A stretch of 64,000 nucleotides of DNA from Letharia columbiana (GCF_014066305.1 NW_023501076.1:248001-312000); one strand, 5' to 3'. Shown: positions 32,334-44,753, counted from the first letter of the stretch. Notes: generated from the letters alone by a model not told the origin. Made by a program: numbers and translations.

Positions 32334-34047
32334 CGACGAATCGCCGGGAGCCACATGCTTTACCGCCAGGCATACGACGCTCAGCCGCCAGATGATAGAT
32401 CGAGTCCATCGTTGACTCCTACCCAAACTGTCGCACTGACGAGTACTTCATAGCACTCTCGAGCAGCTTCCTCCGCAAGACTCCAACCACCCCGCACCTC
32501 CCCTACCCCTCAACCCTCCCCCCCTCCCTCCTTAGCACCATCAAACTCCACAGCGCCCCATTGCCAACGATGCCGACACCTCGCACGCCACATCCCCCAT
32601 CTTCCTCACACCAACACCCGCATCCATCCCCGGACATCGCACCGCCACCCTCCTCCTCCTCTCGACCCTCTACGTCCGCAACGCCACCGCGTCGCCCTAG
32701 CCGTCTCACCTGTCCTTGCCGTGCCGTGCTCGCAACACGATCGGAAGCCGCAGGTTCTGCCGAGGTCGTGGCCCGCGGACGGGATAGACGGGGAGCGGGG
32801 GCGGGGACGGGCTCCTGAAGCCTTACGACCCCCGCGTCGAGGCTTCGTTTCCTCTCAGTCAGCTAGCGCGGCGGTCGGGTGGCGGATGCGACGCTCTCTT
32901 TTACCTTGCAGTTTCTCTGCGCCCTAGAAGAGATACTGCGCGGTTGAGAAATCTCTCTCGCGTTCGATACACGGTCCGCCTTGAAGCTTGGAACAGCTCG
33001 CTGGGGATGCGTAGGTCCGATATTGGACTGGACTTCTTCGCAGTCACGTCATTTTACACATGATGCTACGCCACAGGGCTGGTAGATAATGTATGCAAAT
33101 TGTGGACACAGTTTCAGAGTAAAATTTGATTCCAGGCAATAATGTATGATCTTTTTCCCATGGGGAAGTATAGAATAAAGCGTGCTTTCCAGCTCGGCCA
33201 GACTTTACGCCTTCACGAGGAAGTTGTCATGACGAGTGGAGATGTGCTTTACATACCTGAAGGAATCGACGGGGGACAGACAGGGGGGCCTGGAACACGG
33301 CAGATAGAGACGACAGCTTCAATCAGTCATTTTCATCCGAGGAAGTATAGGTACGAGGATCAGGAAATCGACTTCTCAATTCAGAGGCTGAGTGTCTTTT
33401 CAAGGATTCGGGTAGAGCTTTCCCTGCCCGGGAGTCATGCACGGCGTTCGCTCTTCGCAACCTCTTTGTTGGTCTAGAGGGACTCCGGACACTCCTATGT
33501 TATCGGAACCATATACCCCCTTCATTCAGGGGAGTGATCGCATATCCAAACACAGCATGAAAAAACATCCCGTAAACACTCACATCTACTCCAGCAATAC
33601 CGAAGGACGGAACTCTTTCATGACCGAACGATACATTACACTTCCCCCTGCCAAACTTTCCCACCACTCGTGATTCCCCACCCACCGTAGCCGCCCCAGA
33701 ATCTCTCTCTACGATCCACCCTAATCTATCCGAATCAATGAACCTCTACAGCTTTGGCACACGAGACCATTTGCCGAAAGTCATCAACCCCTTCCATATC
33801 GCATCGCATCGCACCTGTCCTCCCGCGCCCTTGCCGTTGCTCTTTAGGAGCTTTCTTTCGTTGAACACCGGGGCTCGACTCTCACACCGAGCAAGCGTAC
33901 GCACTGTGCATCTTAGCATGTACTCTACGCGTATAGGATAGGAAGGTGACGTGTGGCGAGATGGGGTAGTTATAGAGATGGGGTAGTTATAGAGATGGAG
34001 ATGGAGCGTGGGGATCTGTTGGAAGATGTTGGTATCTGTCCGCGAGA
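32334..34047. other. 1.7-kb gene-poor region
   Basis: No gene is supported. 32480–32820 is GC-rich and Pro/Ser-biased in every frame, which looks like low complexity rather than coding. The frame at 33142–33477 has no recognisable domain. A 17-base unit (GATGGGGTAGTTATAGA) is duplicated at about 33959–33995. Confidence 0.45.
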
Positions 34048-34192
34048 GGGCGGATTACATTTTCATATGTCTCAAGTAGTGGCGACTTGGAAATTCATAC
34101 CCTATTTTTTTTTGGGGGAGGGGTATGGAAATGTAAGATGGGGTATCAATTTGAGAGAATCGCATGGTTTGGGTTATGATTTTGTAATTTGC
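34048..34192. mobile_element. Mutator-like TIR element (MITE), copy 3, short
   Basis: A 145-bp relic. The left end 'GGGCGGATTACATTTTCAT' (34048–34066) matches the reverse complement of the right end of the copy at 51557–52486 at 18 of 19 bases. Positions about 34118–34192 align with 52406–52486 ('GGGTATGGAAATGTAAGATG', then 'ATCGCATGGTTTGGGTTATG'). The right end reads GTAATTTGC. I found no clear target duplication, so one end may be damaged. It is non-coding. Confidence 0.65.
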
Positions 34193-34457
34193 AGAAGTCA
34201 TCTATAATTTCTGCTGGGGCTCACTACGTGAATGCTAGAGACGTCGGCCGTATCGGGTTAAGAGGCTGCGGTTGTCTGGATAGAGTCATCTGTAATGACT
34301 GCTCATGCGCAAACGGAAGAAGTCGCGAATCTATTGTGTGTGGGAGCGATGGAGGCCTGAAAGCCTGACCGCGTTCGGTCACATACCCATCGAGCGCGCG
34401 TCGCCGATCAGGCCAACAGTGAGACGAGTCGAAGCCGTAGCAGCCACAGAGACCTTT
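34193..34457. other. 3' flank of the F-box/LRR-like gene
   Basis: No gene is seen between the TIR relic and the stop codon of the minus-strand gene at 34458. Confidence 0.5.
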
Positions 34458-36268
34458 CTATATCGCCTTCCACCCAAACATCTCCCGTAGATACGTCCAC
34501 CATTGGTCTCTCTCTTTGGATAGAGCGAAGGCATGGGCGCCACCACCATGCGATTCATCCTTCCTTGAAACTCGCATGTGGAGCTGTCCGAAGTGAACCC
34601 ATTCCAAATCTGGCATTTCCATCGTATACTTCCTCGCTTCGGACAACATGCCTGTAGCATCATTAGTCTTGTTCGGTGTGAGCCAGAAAGCTTATCTGTC
34701 TTTGACGCACTTTCACAATGCCAGGTTTCCCATTCGTCCTCGTCTGCGTCAAGATCGAGATCGTTGTGGAATCTATCTTCGTAATATCTATCCGGGGCAG
34801 ACCACTCGACCTCGTTGTCATAGATGTCACGAGTGAAGGCCATCCGCCTCAGAGAGGTCAATTTCTTTAATCGGCTCCTCATTAGCGCATGATCTATGAA
34901 CCAACTGTACCTCCAACCGTGTTGATGACCAGCGCTGAGATGGAGCTGTTGAAGAATTTCCAATGAACTAATTGCTTCGAGCGCGGAACCTGGGATCGAG
35001 TCACCCTCCCATTTTAATGATAGCGAGGTCAAGTGTCGAAATGATTTCGTGAGCAGAGGAAGCAGCCGAGTCTCGAGGAAAACGCCTGGGGCTTCCCATT
35101 GGAAACTAAGCTTCGACAACTGGGTGTTCGCTTGCAAGAAGCTGAGAGATTGGTCGGCTTTGATCTTTCCATCCCAGACCAGCGTCGTCAACGCAGGCAT
35201 AGTACCACGTTGTTCGAAGAACTCTGAGTATAAGGAATCGTGTCCTAGGTCCACTTCCAGTTCACGAAGATCACCTTCCAAAAGGGCGTCTAGCATGGAG
35301 TAATCAGAGAATAAGACGGTTTGAAGCTTTAGACTCCTCAGGCGTGGAAACTGTGGCGTTGACTCCATTGTGTAAGTAGCAAAAGAATGATGCTCATCCT
35401 CAATTAGGAAAGTTCGCCACGTCAAAGACTCCAGCGTCGGCGCACAGAGACGGAGTATACTAGCGCACATCAAAGACGTGTTAGGTTTATCTCCGTCGAA
35501 TCCAGATACGACTTCCATGTAAAGAGTGCGCAGTGGCCAACCCTTCGATGGCCTGGGGAGATTGATCTCAAATGCTTCGCTAACCTTGACACGGAATAGC
35601 CGAAGATGTTGGATGGAGGTGGAGGGAAGACGTTCGAAGAACGAGCGCGGAAGGGCTATCTTGTCACGCCAATCCAGGGATTCGAGGTGTGGGAGAACGA
35701 TCTTTGAGCCTAGGAGGAGCTGTATCTTTGGGAGATAGACGTCAAAGAAATGCTTGCTTGCGTTGGCTAGCCGCCTAGCTCTCGTTCGCTCACTAAGCGC
35801 CAAAAATTTATCTTTAAGGGCGATGTTGTGGCGCGCAGCTACCCAAACAGGATGAGTGGCCACCGTGATACGCCGGATGCATACCCCAAGAGACTGAGAA
35901 ATGTTCTTGGAGCCTCCATAGCTCCCTACGCGGATGGTGGCTTCAGCCAAGAGTTTTTCAACCAAGGCTACACTGTGATCGCTGTAGTCCAATGTGATGC
36001 TTGCGAATTGACGTGAGCGTGCTATTTGCCGACAGTCGCGACAAACAAGGGCGAGACATGCCAGAGACGACCTTGGCAGACTTTCAAGTATCTGCCCTAT
36101 AAGTTCGAACGGTAAGGTGAGGGGCAGAGCGTCTGACACGGGAGCTTTTCCTTCGTTCACTCGGTCGAAGGAAAGTGGTCGAGGAGGCACCGCTTCTGTT
36201 CCGAGGTTGTCGTTTGAGAGTGACAACATGGGAATAAGTAGATGCATGATATCCCTGTCAAAATCCAT
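34458..36268 (-). CDS. F-box protein with leucine-rich-like repeats
   Basis: Two exons (34717–36268 and 34458–34651) encode 581 residues. The 65-base intron starts GTGAAAG, has ACTAATG as branch site and ends CTACAG. Splicing switches to the frame that gives the family-like end 'MLSEARKYTMEMPDLEWVHF…YLREMFGWKA'. The unspliced frame runs into unrelated sequence. I chose ATG 36268 (context ACCATGG) because the open frame upstream of it has no ATG. The F-box is near residues 50–90 ('LPFELIGQILESLPRSSLAC' followed by 'LALVCRDCRQIAR'). Irregular leucine-rich segments follow ('LRSLKLQTVLF', 'LTTLVWDG', 'LTSLSLKWEGDSIPG'). It is probably a substrate adaptor of an SCF ubiquitin ligase. The target is unknown. 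Confidence 0.78.
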
Positions 36269-38372
36269 GGTGAATAGCCCAGAGAGTTGAGGTGTATATT
36301 TGATGGTAAATGGGTATTTTCCTGGAAAGAGTTTCTGGGATCGATGTGCATGAACTGGTTGTGGGAACAGTCTCAAACTCTGGGGAGTGTCGAGAAAGCG
36401 GGAGGCCGGCTTCTATCCTCTCTCTTCCATTTTGACCCGCTCCTTTTCCGGGAACCAGTCGGACCCTCGCGCAGGTGCTTTGCGTCTATGGAGGGTGTCA
36501 AAGACACGACGATCAGGACTCTGAGTCGGATTCCTCGAGTTCTCACTAACAGGTGGAGGAGCTGAGATTCGGAGCAGGACAGTTCACGGGCACGCGCAGA
36601 GGAAATGATACTTCAGTTTGTCCTTCCATAGGCAAGATAACCATCAGGGGATGAACGCATTTTGCAGAGAGAGAGAAAGAGAGAGAGCTAAGCTTGCCCA
36701 GCGAAAGACATGAAACAGAAGAAGGCACGGACCGAGTCCGGCGAACGATATGTTAGCGCGCCACTAAACGCTTCAGCCAATCAAACCTACCACTTTCTGC
36801 CGCACTATTAGTAAGCCAACCCTCTTGTGTGGCAGTTGACAGGGGTTGCCTAGCCAACAACACTAGTAGGCCTTGGCCATGGTAGATGAGGTATCTGGCC
36901 CTACACCAGCCGTACATAATCCAGTCATCCTTCTACCTCTGGACGTACATCATTGATTCCTCTTATTTCTGGGGCAAGGACCGTACATCTCATACTCGCA
37001 AGATCCGACAAACCCCTCCCCCCCACCCCCCGCCAACATCAAACCAGACACTCCGCCCAAAAACGCCTCGCAAGATCATCGCCCCTTTTCGCAAAGCAGA
37101 ACGACTCCCCCCGCAAACACAACGTCACACCACCTCCAACCTTCAAGTCGTTGCGGCTTCCATTGAAATAAAAATCGTGTACATAAACCTCTCAGCGTCT
37201 GCCACCGGGTTTTCTCACCCCCCCCGCCTCCTGTTTTCAGGATTATAGCGTAGGTAGATATCTGATAGATAAGGTACTTTACTTGTAGCGTGTTAGAGAC
37301 AAAAGGCGGCGTCGCGTGTAATGCTGCCCCGGTATGTAATTAGCATGGCCCATATCACGACAACGACCTCTAGGTCAGATGGTGCAGATGCTTACCTATC
37401 TACCTACCTACTTACCTACCTCTTTATTTAGCTGTCTGCTTGATATATCCGTAGAGTAGTGGTAGCTTAACAGCGGAGTCTGACATACTCACGTAGAGTA
37501 TACTCATCGTCGCTGACTGTGCCTCTCTGTTCTTTTTTGGAGGATCATTTCCTGGAGGGGGCGTATGGGTACTCGTACTGTTGTCTATGCCAAGCGTGCG
37601 AGGGGTGCGTGGGTTTTGCAGTGCGGTGGTGATGTGGGGATGTGTGCGGTTCGTGGAATGTCTCTGCGGGTTGTCTGTGTGTGTGGATTTGTGCGGTTGG
37701 GGATGGGGTGGGATGGGATGGGACGGTTAAGGATGTGGGCTGGAATCGTTGATGGGACGGTTTATGGGGTAGGTTTCTGGATTGAGGGGAATGAGTAGTG
37801 TGTTTGGATGTGCTTCGTTGGATTTTCGTGGAAGATGCACTCTATGTTTTAGCGAATCCAAGATAGTCGTTCGTTGACATGTACGCTCGGAAACATTTTG
37901 CTTCCCGGTTCGCAAAACGCTCTGATTCGACGAAATCGCAGCTACATGCGCGATCGGCTTCTCAGTAAATAGCCCCTCATTCTCCTCCCTATACCAATAT
38001 TCCTCCCCACACCCTGGCCCTGATCGATCCGGTATGGTGTCGAAAATGCCTATCCGCCCATACACCCCATGTATCCCCACCGGCGCCGGCACGACGCCCG
38101 GTCTTGATATCTTGTCGATATCCGTGCGGTGTTCTTCCCGCAGCAGCATCTTCGTCTTCTTCCGTCGCATCACCGGCACGCAGAATATCATCATCGCGTC
38201 CTGAGCGGGCGTCGTGTCCGGATACCGGGTGAGGGAAACGATGCGTTCTTCGGCCCTCTTGCGCGGGATCCATCCATCCTCGCTATCGGGGAGGATTCTT
38301 TTTTGAACGGCATCGATTCGAGAAGTTCCGCCTTCTTGACAGTGGGAAGGAACCATGCCCTTGGCGCGTTTA
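36269..38372. other. 2.1-kb region without a confident gene
   Basis: 36269–36700 is the promoter side of the F-box gene. 37380–37430 has a TACC-type microsatellite. On the minus strand, 37850–38372 stays open with a charged sequence ('GWIPRKRAEERIVSLTRYPD', 'MMIFCVPVMRRKKTKML'). It may belong to the C-terminal part of the adjacent HET pseudogene, but the frame connection is not clean. Confidence 0.35.
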
Positions 38373-39360
38373 TTAATCACTAGCACCCAGTAGCATAGAG
38401 GTTGCTCGTACATCAGCAACGCGACGTGTTTGTGTTCTCTTTGGGTTTGTTTGTGAGAAAACCGTTGAAGACGACGATGATGGATACGGGCTGTAGCTCT
38501 CGACGCGCCAGAGCAGTTGTGAGGGCAGGATTTTCTGCCAGAGACCGGCGAGGCAGTTGTTCTTGGGTGTGGTGGACATGGATCGTGCGAGACCGGGTAC
38601 GGCCACTAATTTATCGGATTCTTTCGTGAGACCGGTACTCGAATTCTCCTCTAGAAATCGGCTCCATATGTAGTGTCCGTTCAAGCCTACTATTTTTCGC
38701 TTGCGACAGGTCTTTGTTTCGCCGGTGTCACTGTCGTGGGTTGAGTAGCTGTTCTAGGAATCATGGTCGCTTCCACTGTCGTAGTTGCGAGGATCATGGG
38801 TGTCGCTATCCACATTTTGCCATTGGTCGTCCTCATTAGCCAGAATCATCATCACCACTGCGTTTACTATGGAACATTTCTCAGACTCATCGCCACTGCT
38901 GTAGAGTCCTCGTCCGATTAAACCGCCCCCGGTTTTTGTCCTCCTGCGAATCCTCATCATCCGCTTTTTCAACTTTGAGGTTAGCACAGCGCAAGAAAGC
39001 GCGAACGATTTCAAAGCCAATCCCCTTGAAACGAGTATGAACATTCTGCGCAACCTGCGGCAGGCTGTCAGAAAGAGCTCCGCAACAATCTTTAGTCTCG
39101 CATTCCCACAACACCTAGTCCTAGGCATGGTGAGTCATTTCAGGCGACAGTATACGTTCTTCCAGCACCCATACGCGGCGATTGAGAGGTGATTCGGACA
39201 CGATCTCCCTCCAAAAGTCCAGAGGAACGATGACGAGGCCTCCAGCCTCAGATTTGTTGAGTGCACAAACGCGGTCGGAGCAGCTTAACCAGCCAGACCA
39301 AATGACTTCATAAGATGAAGCTATCAACCATTGTCCGCTGCAATCATTACAGATCAGCGA
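38373..39360 (-). pseudogene. HET-domain (heterokaryon incompatibility) pseudogene, C-terminal part
   Basis: Pieces on the minus strand carry the marks of a fungal HET protein in the right order. 'SPLNRRVWVLEERILSPEMTHHA' ends at 39124 and corresponds to the family's 'PLNxRGWVLQERLLS' block. It is followed by 'VLWECETK' (about 39090–39113), and then by 'TGLTKESDKLVAVPGLARSM' and 'LAGLWQKILPSQLLWRV' (about 38490–38620). Two TAG stops (39121–39123 and 39115–39117) interrupt the conserved 'H/FA-x-DQ-LWEC' region. Each fits a C-to-T change from a Gln codon. Further frame breaks occur around an acidic insert at 38750–38960. The N-terminal HET core is not recognisable upstream. HET proteins trigger cell death after fusion of unlike strains. 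This copy cannot make a full product. Confidence 0.65.
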
Positions 39361-40603
39361 GTGCTTCGAGACTAGGAAAACGGTAGATGATCAACAGACA
39401 AAACGAGACCAACCGTCCAGTAGATGATTGAGAAAGATCTAGGAAGATTTAGATGTCAGACCATGGACGAGCCTTTCCAATAGAAAAGCCTCAAAAGGTA
39501 ACTGTCCATCTTGCGGCCGTTAAGAGGTGTGACGAATTGTACCATGTTCTTGAGTATTGTTGGTCACACGAGCCGGTCCATGGCGCCCAGCTTCCCCGCA
39601 CAGCTCAAGGAGGAACGGATCTGTGGCTGCCCGAGAGCAGTTTTTAAAGGCCGTAGAACACAGTCCTTTGATTGGACGGATACAGAGGCTGCAGGTTCCC
39701 TTTGAAGCAGCTGATGAACTTGTTGCGCGCATTGAATCAAGTACGGACCCGGGTTTGAAAAGAAGAGATTTCCTGCAGAACACGTGAAGGATGCATGAAG
39801 CCATAGGAAACGATGGCGGCATGCAGCTAGCAAGCATTCCACTCGTTCCAAGATGCGCACGTATGGACAACTCACGGCCAGCATGAAAAAGCAGAAGTTG
39901 GTCGATTGACGAATGATAATCCCAGTACAGATGATGCAGCAATGGAGACGAAGAGCGGAACCCTACGCTCGCTACGTTCCCGGACCCTAGGCTAAGAATT
40001 AGGGTGTGGAGTTAGGGTATGGAGAAACCATCTGGGGTAGGTAGGTAGGATAGATTAAAGTAAGAATTAAGGTACATGTAACAAAGTATCGAACCCCTCC
40101 ACCAACCCCACATTAATTTCCATTAATCCGAACTCTCCAGCTTGCTTGCAACACACTGTAGAGCATTCGCATCTGCAGCCATCCAGTGCAGCGACATTTC
40201 AACTCTTCATTCATTGGTCGCAGCATCGCATTCTAATGGTGGGATGGATGGATGCCGAATCTCCGTTCTCATGCATCATGGGGCCAGGAGACCTTGGTCT
40301 GGCCAGCTGCGATGGGGATGCATAGCGCCAACGCATTTCAATCAGAGCTCCCCTCTTTGCTTTAGTGGTCAAAGCTAAAGCACAAGTGCCGATGCAGATC
40401 TATCCTATCCTTCCACCTGGCTACCTACTTATTTGAGGCGGGCCCCTGCTGCCGCGGATTGAAGCTTCAATCTTATCGTCGCACCCTCTCCAGCTCCTTC
40501 TCGTTGTCGTCTGCTAGGAGCGATCTTCTAGCCATCCTTCTTCTTTCTCATACACACTTCCAGCAGCTTCCAACTTTCACTGCAAAGCTACCCGGCAGCC
40601 ACA
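39361..40603. other. 1.2-kb intergenic region, no gene seen
   Basis: Overlapping open frames at 39511–39942 on both strands have no recognisable features. The last 250 bases are pyrimidine-rich and form the promoter and leader of the transporter gene at 40604. Confidence 0.45.
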
Positions 40604-41903
40604 ATGTCGACAATGAACGACGACCGCCCTCTCCAAAACACCGCGGACAACCACGATCCTCCTCTTGAGAAAGACTTCTCCAATGGCTACGGCCACGGAA
40701 ACCTGAACAACAACAACTTCACAATGGGTGCTGAGGACTCCAACGGTGGGGCACTGAACCGTATCCGGACCGCCGGAAGCATCTCCATGTCGCCCGAGCT
40801 CTTTGAGAAGCTCTACCTCTCGCCTGAAACCCGGGTCAAGGGTGATTTGAGGAAGACATTTGGTAACCCTACACCGATGTGAGCTTCGGTGCCTTGTCCG
40901 TATCTGTGGGAGTGAAAGTCGTTGCTGACGCCTTGGGTAGTGCTCTGATCGGCTTCCTCCTCAGTCTTACGCCTCTGTCATGCGATCTCATGGGCTGGAG
41001 AGGTGCTGGTGGGAACGGTGCCTCCGATTCCGGTACGTCTTTCCTGTCTCACATACCCAATCAACAATGTCTGACCCCAATCCGTGTTCAGCTGCATACT
41101 TCTTCTTCGGCGGCGTCCTCATGATCCTCGGATCCATCGGCGAGTGGATCGTTGGTAATACGTTCCCTTTTGTTGTCTTTGGCACTTTTGGTAAGCCACC
41201 ATCTTTCACCCCACCCTCTTCCACCCTGAAGAGGACAGGGCTAATGTTGCCTTCTGTTCCTTTCTAGGCGCCTTCTGGCTCACCTTCGGCGGCACCCTCG
41301 TCCCCTCTTTCAACGCATACGGCGCCTACGTGACCACACCCGCACAAATGGCGGGGCAGGATGGAAACCCGGGAAATCCGCTCGGGTTACAGACGCCGGG
41401 CTTCAACGCTAGCTTTGCATTTTTCCTACTCTTCATGGGTGCGTCTGCTTTCCACCGTTGCTCCGTACAAAGGAGATACCGGCTAACACATGTATCTTCA
41501 GGTCTCGTCTGCTTCATCTTCCTGATCTGCTCCCTCCGCACCAACGTCGTCTTCTTCCTCATCTTCCTCTCCCTCATCGGCGCCTTCGGTTGCCTCGCGG
41601 GCGCATACTGGAATCTGGCCCTCGCGTATGAGAATGCTGCAAACACAATGGCTGCTAAGAGAGCTGGGCGACTCGTCGTGGTAAACTTCCCTCCCGAATC
41701 ATCATGACAAGTGCCGCTCGCTGACAACCGCGTGTCCCTAGGCGGGTGGAGCCTTCACTTTTGTCACGTCCATGGCCGGCTGGTGGATTTTCTTCGCCAT
41801 CATGCTCGCCTCCCTGGACTTCCCTTTCAGCATTCCGGTTGGCGATCTGTCGCATATCATCAAGGGAGCAAGCGAGAAGCAAAAGATTAAGGATGCTGTT
41901 TGA
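40604..41903 (+). CDS. GPR1/FUN34/YaaH-family transporter
   Basis: This is a plasma-membrane protein of the acetate/ammonium transporter family (Ato/AcpA/Gpr1 type). Six exons (40604–40878, 40941–41032, 41092–41190, 41268–41438, 41502–41680, 41742–41903) encode 325 residues. Introns begin GTGAGC, GTACGT, GTAAGC, GTGCGT and GTAAAC, and all end in AG. Every junction keeps frame. A polar 80-residue N-terminal tail precedes the family signature at residues 88–94, here NPTPIAL (usual form NPxPxGL, so the Gly is replaced by Ala). The predicted helices are the usual six: 'IALIGFLLSLTPLSCDLMGW', 'YFFFGGVLMILGSIGEWIVG', 'FVVFGTFGAFWLTFGGTLV', 'FAFFLLFMGLVCFIFLICSL', 'VFFLIFLSLIGAFGCLAG' and 'WWIFFAIMLASLD'. 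The transported acid or ion is not decidable from sequence. Confidence 0.88.
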
Positions 41904-42548
41904 ATAAGAGGCAAATTCGAAGAGGACTCTGATATCATGCATCGGAAAGCATTTGCGTTGGATAGGCAACTTGTGGCCCAAGCAGGCGAAGCCAACACCG
42001 ATGCGATGGATTCATGCATCTTGATCGTGTACTCCTCCTTGCGCGTGGGCGTTTGTACATAGCATTTCTATAATCAACAACACCCGTTCTGATGAAACTA
42101 ATGACCGAAAATCTCCCCCATCTAATAAAATAATAATAACAACAACAACATCAACAAAAACAACACAGTGCCCCCAAAACCCCCCACACATCTACACCCG
42201 AAAACCCGAAAATCACTCACCGCAGCTTATACACCCTACCAGCCTTTACATCCATCCCAAGCGTCTCGGAACCCTCTCATCCATCACGGCCTATACGAAC
42301 CCATGCGCACGATATCTGTCGCCGGCCTTTGGAATGATGAGTAAGGGGGTTGATGGCGGTTGTCTGGCTGGTTGTCGATGAGCGATCGCGTGAGGGGGGT
42401 GGAGGGGGTTGGTGGGGGTTGGTGGGGGGTTGGGGGGTGGTGTGGTGATATGTTGATATCTTTTTGTCTGTTTGTCTGTCTATTTCCAACCACATGAATA
42501 TCCATCTTCCGGCATCCAGTAGGCGGGTAGGTCCATCGGTTTGAGAAG

Positions 42549-42678
42549 GGATGGATGGATGGACGGATGGATGGATGGATGATAGATGGATAGATGGATG
42601 GATGGATAGATGGATGGATGGTGGATGGATGGATGGATGGATGGATGGATGGATGGATGGATGGATGGATGGATGGAT
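42549..42678. repeat. (GGAT)n microsatellite
   Basis: About 130 bases of GGAT repeats with a few GATA interruptions. The other strand reads as spurious Ile-His-Pro-Ser peptides. Confidence 0.92.
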
Positions 42679-42899
42679 ATCTGGCTGTGTGCGTCGTTCG
42701 TGAGGGCACGATGTGACGATGTATGTATATGTATATATACCTTGTTTATATCATATGTATACCTTGTTCATCTCCATCCTCTTGTTCTTGTTCCGTCGTG
42801 CCGGATATCGTTGTTGGTGCATTCGAGATTGGTTCGAGATTGGTTCTTGGTAGCCGTAGCGGTGTCCTTCTCGTCCGGGGAAAACGGGGGACTACTTTT

Positions 42900-42963
42900 G
42901 AATGGATGAATGGGTGAATGAATGGGTGAATGAATGGGTGAGTGAATGGGTGAATGGATGGGT
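42900..42963. repeat. (GAATGGGT)n-type short tandem repeat
   Basis: Five to six irregular copies of a unit of about 12 bases (GAATGGGTGAAT). Confidence 0.85.
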
Positions 42964-43804
42964 TGGGGTAGAGAGTTTGTGAAAAGGTCCGTAGGGTCGC
43001 TGACGGATGGGAATCATGACGGATCGCACTGGACGTACTCTTCTGCAATCGATCGATTGATTGATTGAAGCAGACTACGGCTGGCGTATTCTACCGGTAC
43101 GGCGGACCCGGCTTTCGAGTTGCGATGACGGTTTGCGGTTGGGTGTTTTTATGGGGGTTTTTCCCCACGGAATGGAGAGTCTTGGCTACCTTTTTCTTAG
43201 GAACAGTGGTCGATCTGGTATATTCAATGACTGATTGACTGATTGGCCTCCCGCAGCCCTGCACTCGTTTCGGTCGACCTTGATGAGGCTCTACCTGCGG
43301 GGAAGCAGGGGCGTTGCTATGAGCGTGCGTGTGGCGCGGTGACCGCTAGCTATTGTTGGAATGCGCACTTCTGTCGCATAACTTCTTGCAGAGGGGAGCG
43401 GATGGTGAGAGGGCTAGGATACTACGGCCCAGGAATTCCGGAGTGGGCTTTTGGAAAGGAGTATGAGGTCTATGATTTACGTAGATCTTGTGGTGTAGAG
43501 ACGATGAGGTATGGGCACCAGAGGGAGTGGGCTCGGGATGGTTTTCCCTCGGCTTCGTGCAAAGACTTCCGCATGTCTTGTCAGGACAGGAGCACTGGAA
43601 TTTTTTTCTGCGCGATCCATACATCGTTCACTCGTCGTATCATGGTGTTTCAATCGAGTACGATTGCATATATTGCAAACGTGGCCAGCACTCGCAGCAA
43701 TCATCATTGCAGAAAATAGGTCCGGTGTTAACACTCACTCACTACTGACTCCCCCTTTTTCCCCCTGGTGAGAAATCAGCGGAATCAAGCATGCCTCATG
43801 CGCC

Positions 43805-44125
43805 TCAGCCACCACATTCTGGCAGCAAGATCCTGGCTAGATGGCGGGCTATTTCCTCTCGTACAGCTTGCTCCTCGTCCTTGCTGCGTTGCTCTTCCGG
43901 CTCTCGGTCTGAAGCTGTCCGGGCAGCAGTGCTGCTAGATTCAGGGTTCTCTCTTCCTTCTTGATCGATTTCCTTCGCATCGGCGTTGCTGTTTTCCAGT
44001 CCCTCCGTCTCTCGCTCGTATCCTGATTCTTGGACTCGGCCTTCGGCCTCAGTTTCCTGAATACGACTTTCGGCTTCGGCTTCTTCTGGGGGACCGCGCT
44101 CACTTCCCGGGTCCCACCGCAGCAC
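43805..44125 (-). CDS. Possible exon of an unknown acidic protein
   Basis: This frame of about 100 residues is very rich in Glu, Arg and Ser ('EEAEAESRIQETEAEGRVQE') and ends 'REEIARHLARILLPECGG'. It is open further upstream to about 44160 ('RRAILDGETPCVLRWDPGSE'), and an upstream exon may exist near 44170–44450. No domain is recognised. The start is unknown, and the composition alone could keep the frame open. Confidence 0.22.
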   Translation of the reverse strand: MLRWDPGSERGPPEEAEAESRIQETEAEGRVQESGYERETEGLENSNADAKEIDQEGRENPESSSTAARTASDREPEEQRSKDEEQAVREEIARHLARILLPECGG

Positions 44126-44753
44126 GCAGGGTGTTTCTCCGTCCAGAATAGCTCTTCGGAAATGTGGTCCGGAAAGGGAAGATGTCGGGCGACTTCGAGG
44201 TCGTTTTTGGAGGAGCAGCTCTCTACTACTTGGCCTCCGCTGGGCGGGCCGTTAGACGCTTGCCAGGCATCTGGGTGGGTTGGATCAGATTTGTGTATGG
44301 TCTAGGGTTGGACCGTTGGTGGAGATGCATTATTCACTTATTAGACGGTGACGGATATGCGGGCGGAGATGGGTTGGAATGTCGTGGTTGTAGTTGTGCA
44401 CGATCGGATCTGTCGCTGCTGCTCGCGTCGACGAAGTAACGCATGGGATTGAACCATTTGATCGCGATGACATTTTGAGCCAAATGTGGAATCGGGTCTT
44501 GAGGTGGTAATGTCGAGTCTCCCAGAAGATTGCGATAGAGAGAGATAGGAATTGCTGAAATGTGTTATATGGTTTACACGTCAGCCAACAGACCATTCCC
44601 TGGCTACTTTTACGACTCGTCCATCGGGGCTATTTCCTGAAGCGCAGTAGTTTTACATATCCGAGAGAAACATACCGCACTGCGTCACACCTTTCACATT
44701 TGCCGGCCTTTTAGCAGTCTCCTAGAATCGGAGTTTCGTGCGAGAATGTACCA
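44126..44753. other. Region without a confident gene
   Basis: Open frames on both strands (for example 44164–44439 plus, 44330–44596 minus) show no recognisable domain. It could hold upstream exons of the acidic frame at 43805–44125. Confidence 0.35.

Larger units (their letters stand above)
41904..43804. other. 1.9-kb intergenic region with microsatellites
   Basis: No gene is supported. Two tetranucleotide-type repeat tracts are listed separately. Frames at 43243–43771 are open on both strands but show no domain or splice evidence. Confidence 0.5.

Noticed and set aside
31692..32426. 244-codon antisense frame, longer than the sense one
   Set aside because: The sense frame reads like a folded protein and has an upstream signal-peptide-like start. 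The antisense frame has no recognisable features.
34379..34716. F-box gene ending at 34379 with a frameshifted C-terminus
   Set aside because: A GT–AG intron (34652–34716) with a good branch site restores the family-like C-terminus and a stop at 34458, so no frameshift is needed.
42284..42709. His/Pro/Ser/Ile-rich 141-codon frame
   Set aside because: Most of it is a GGAT microsatellite read as protein.
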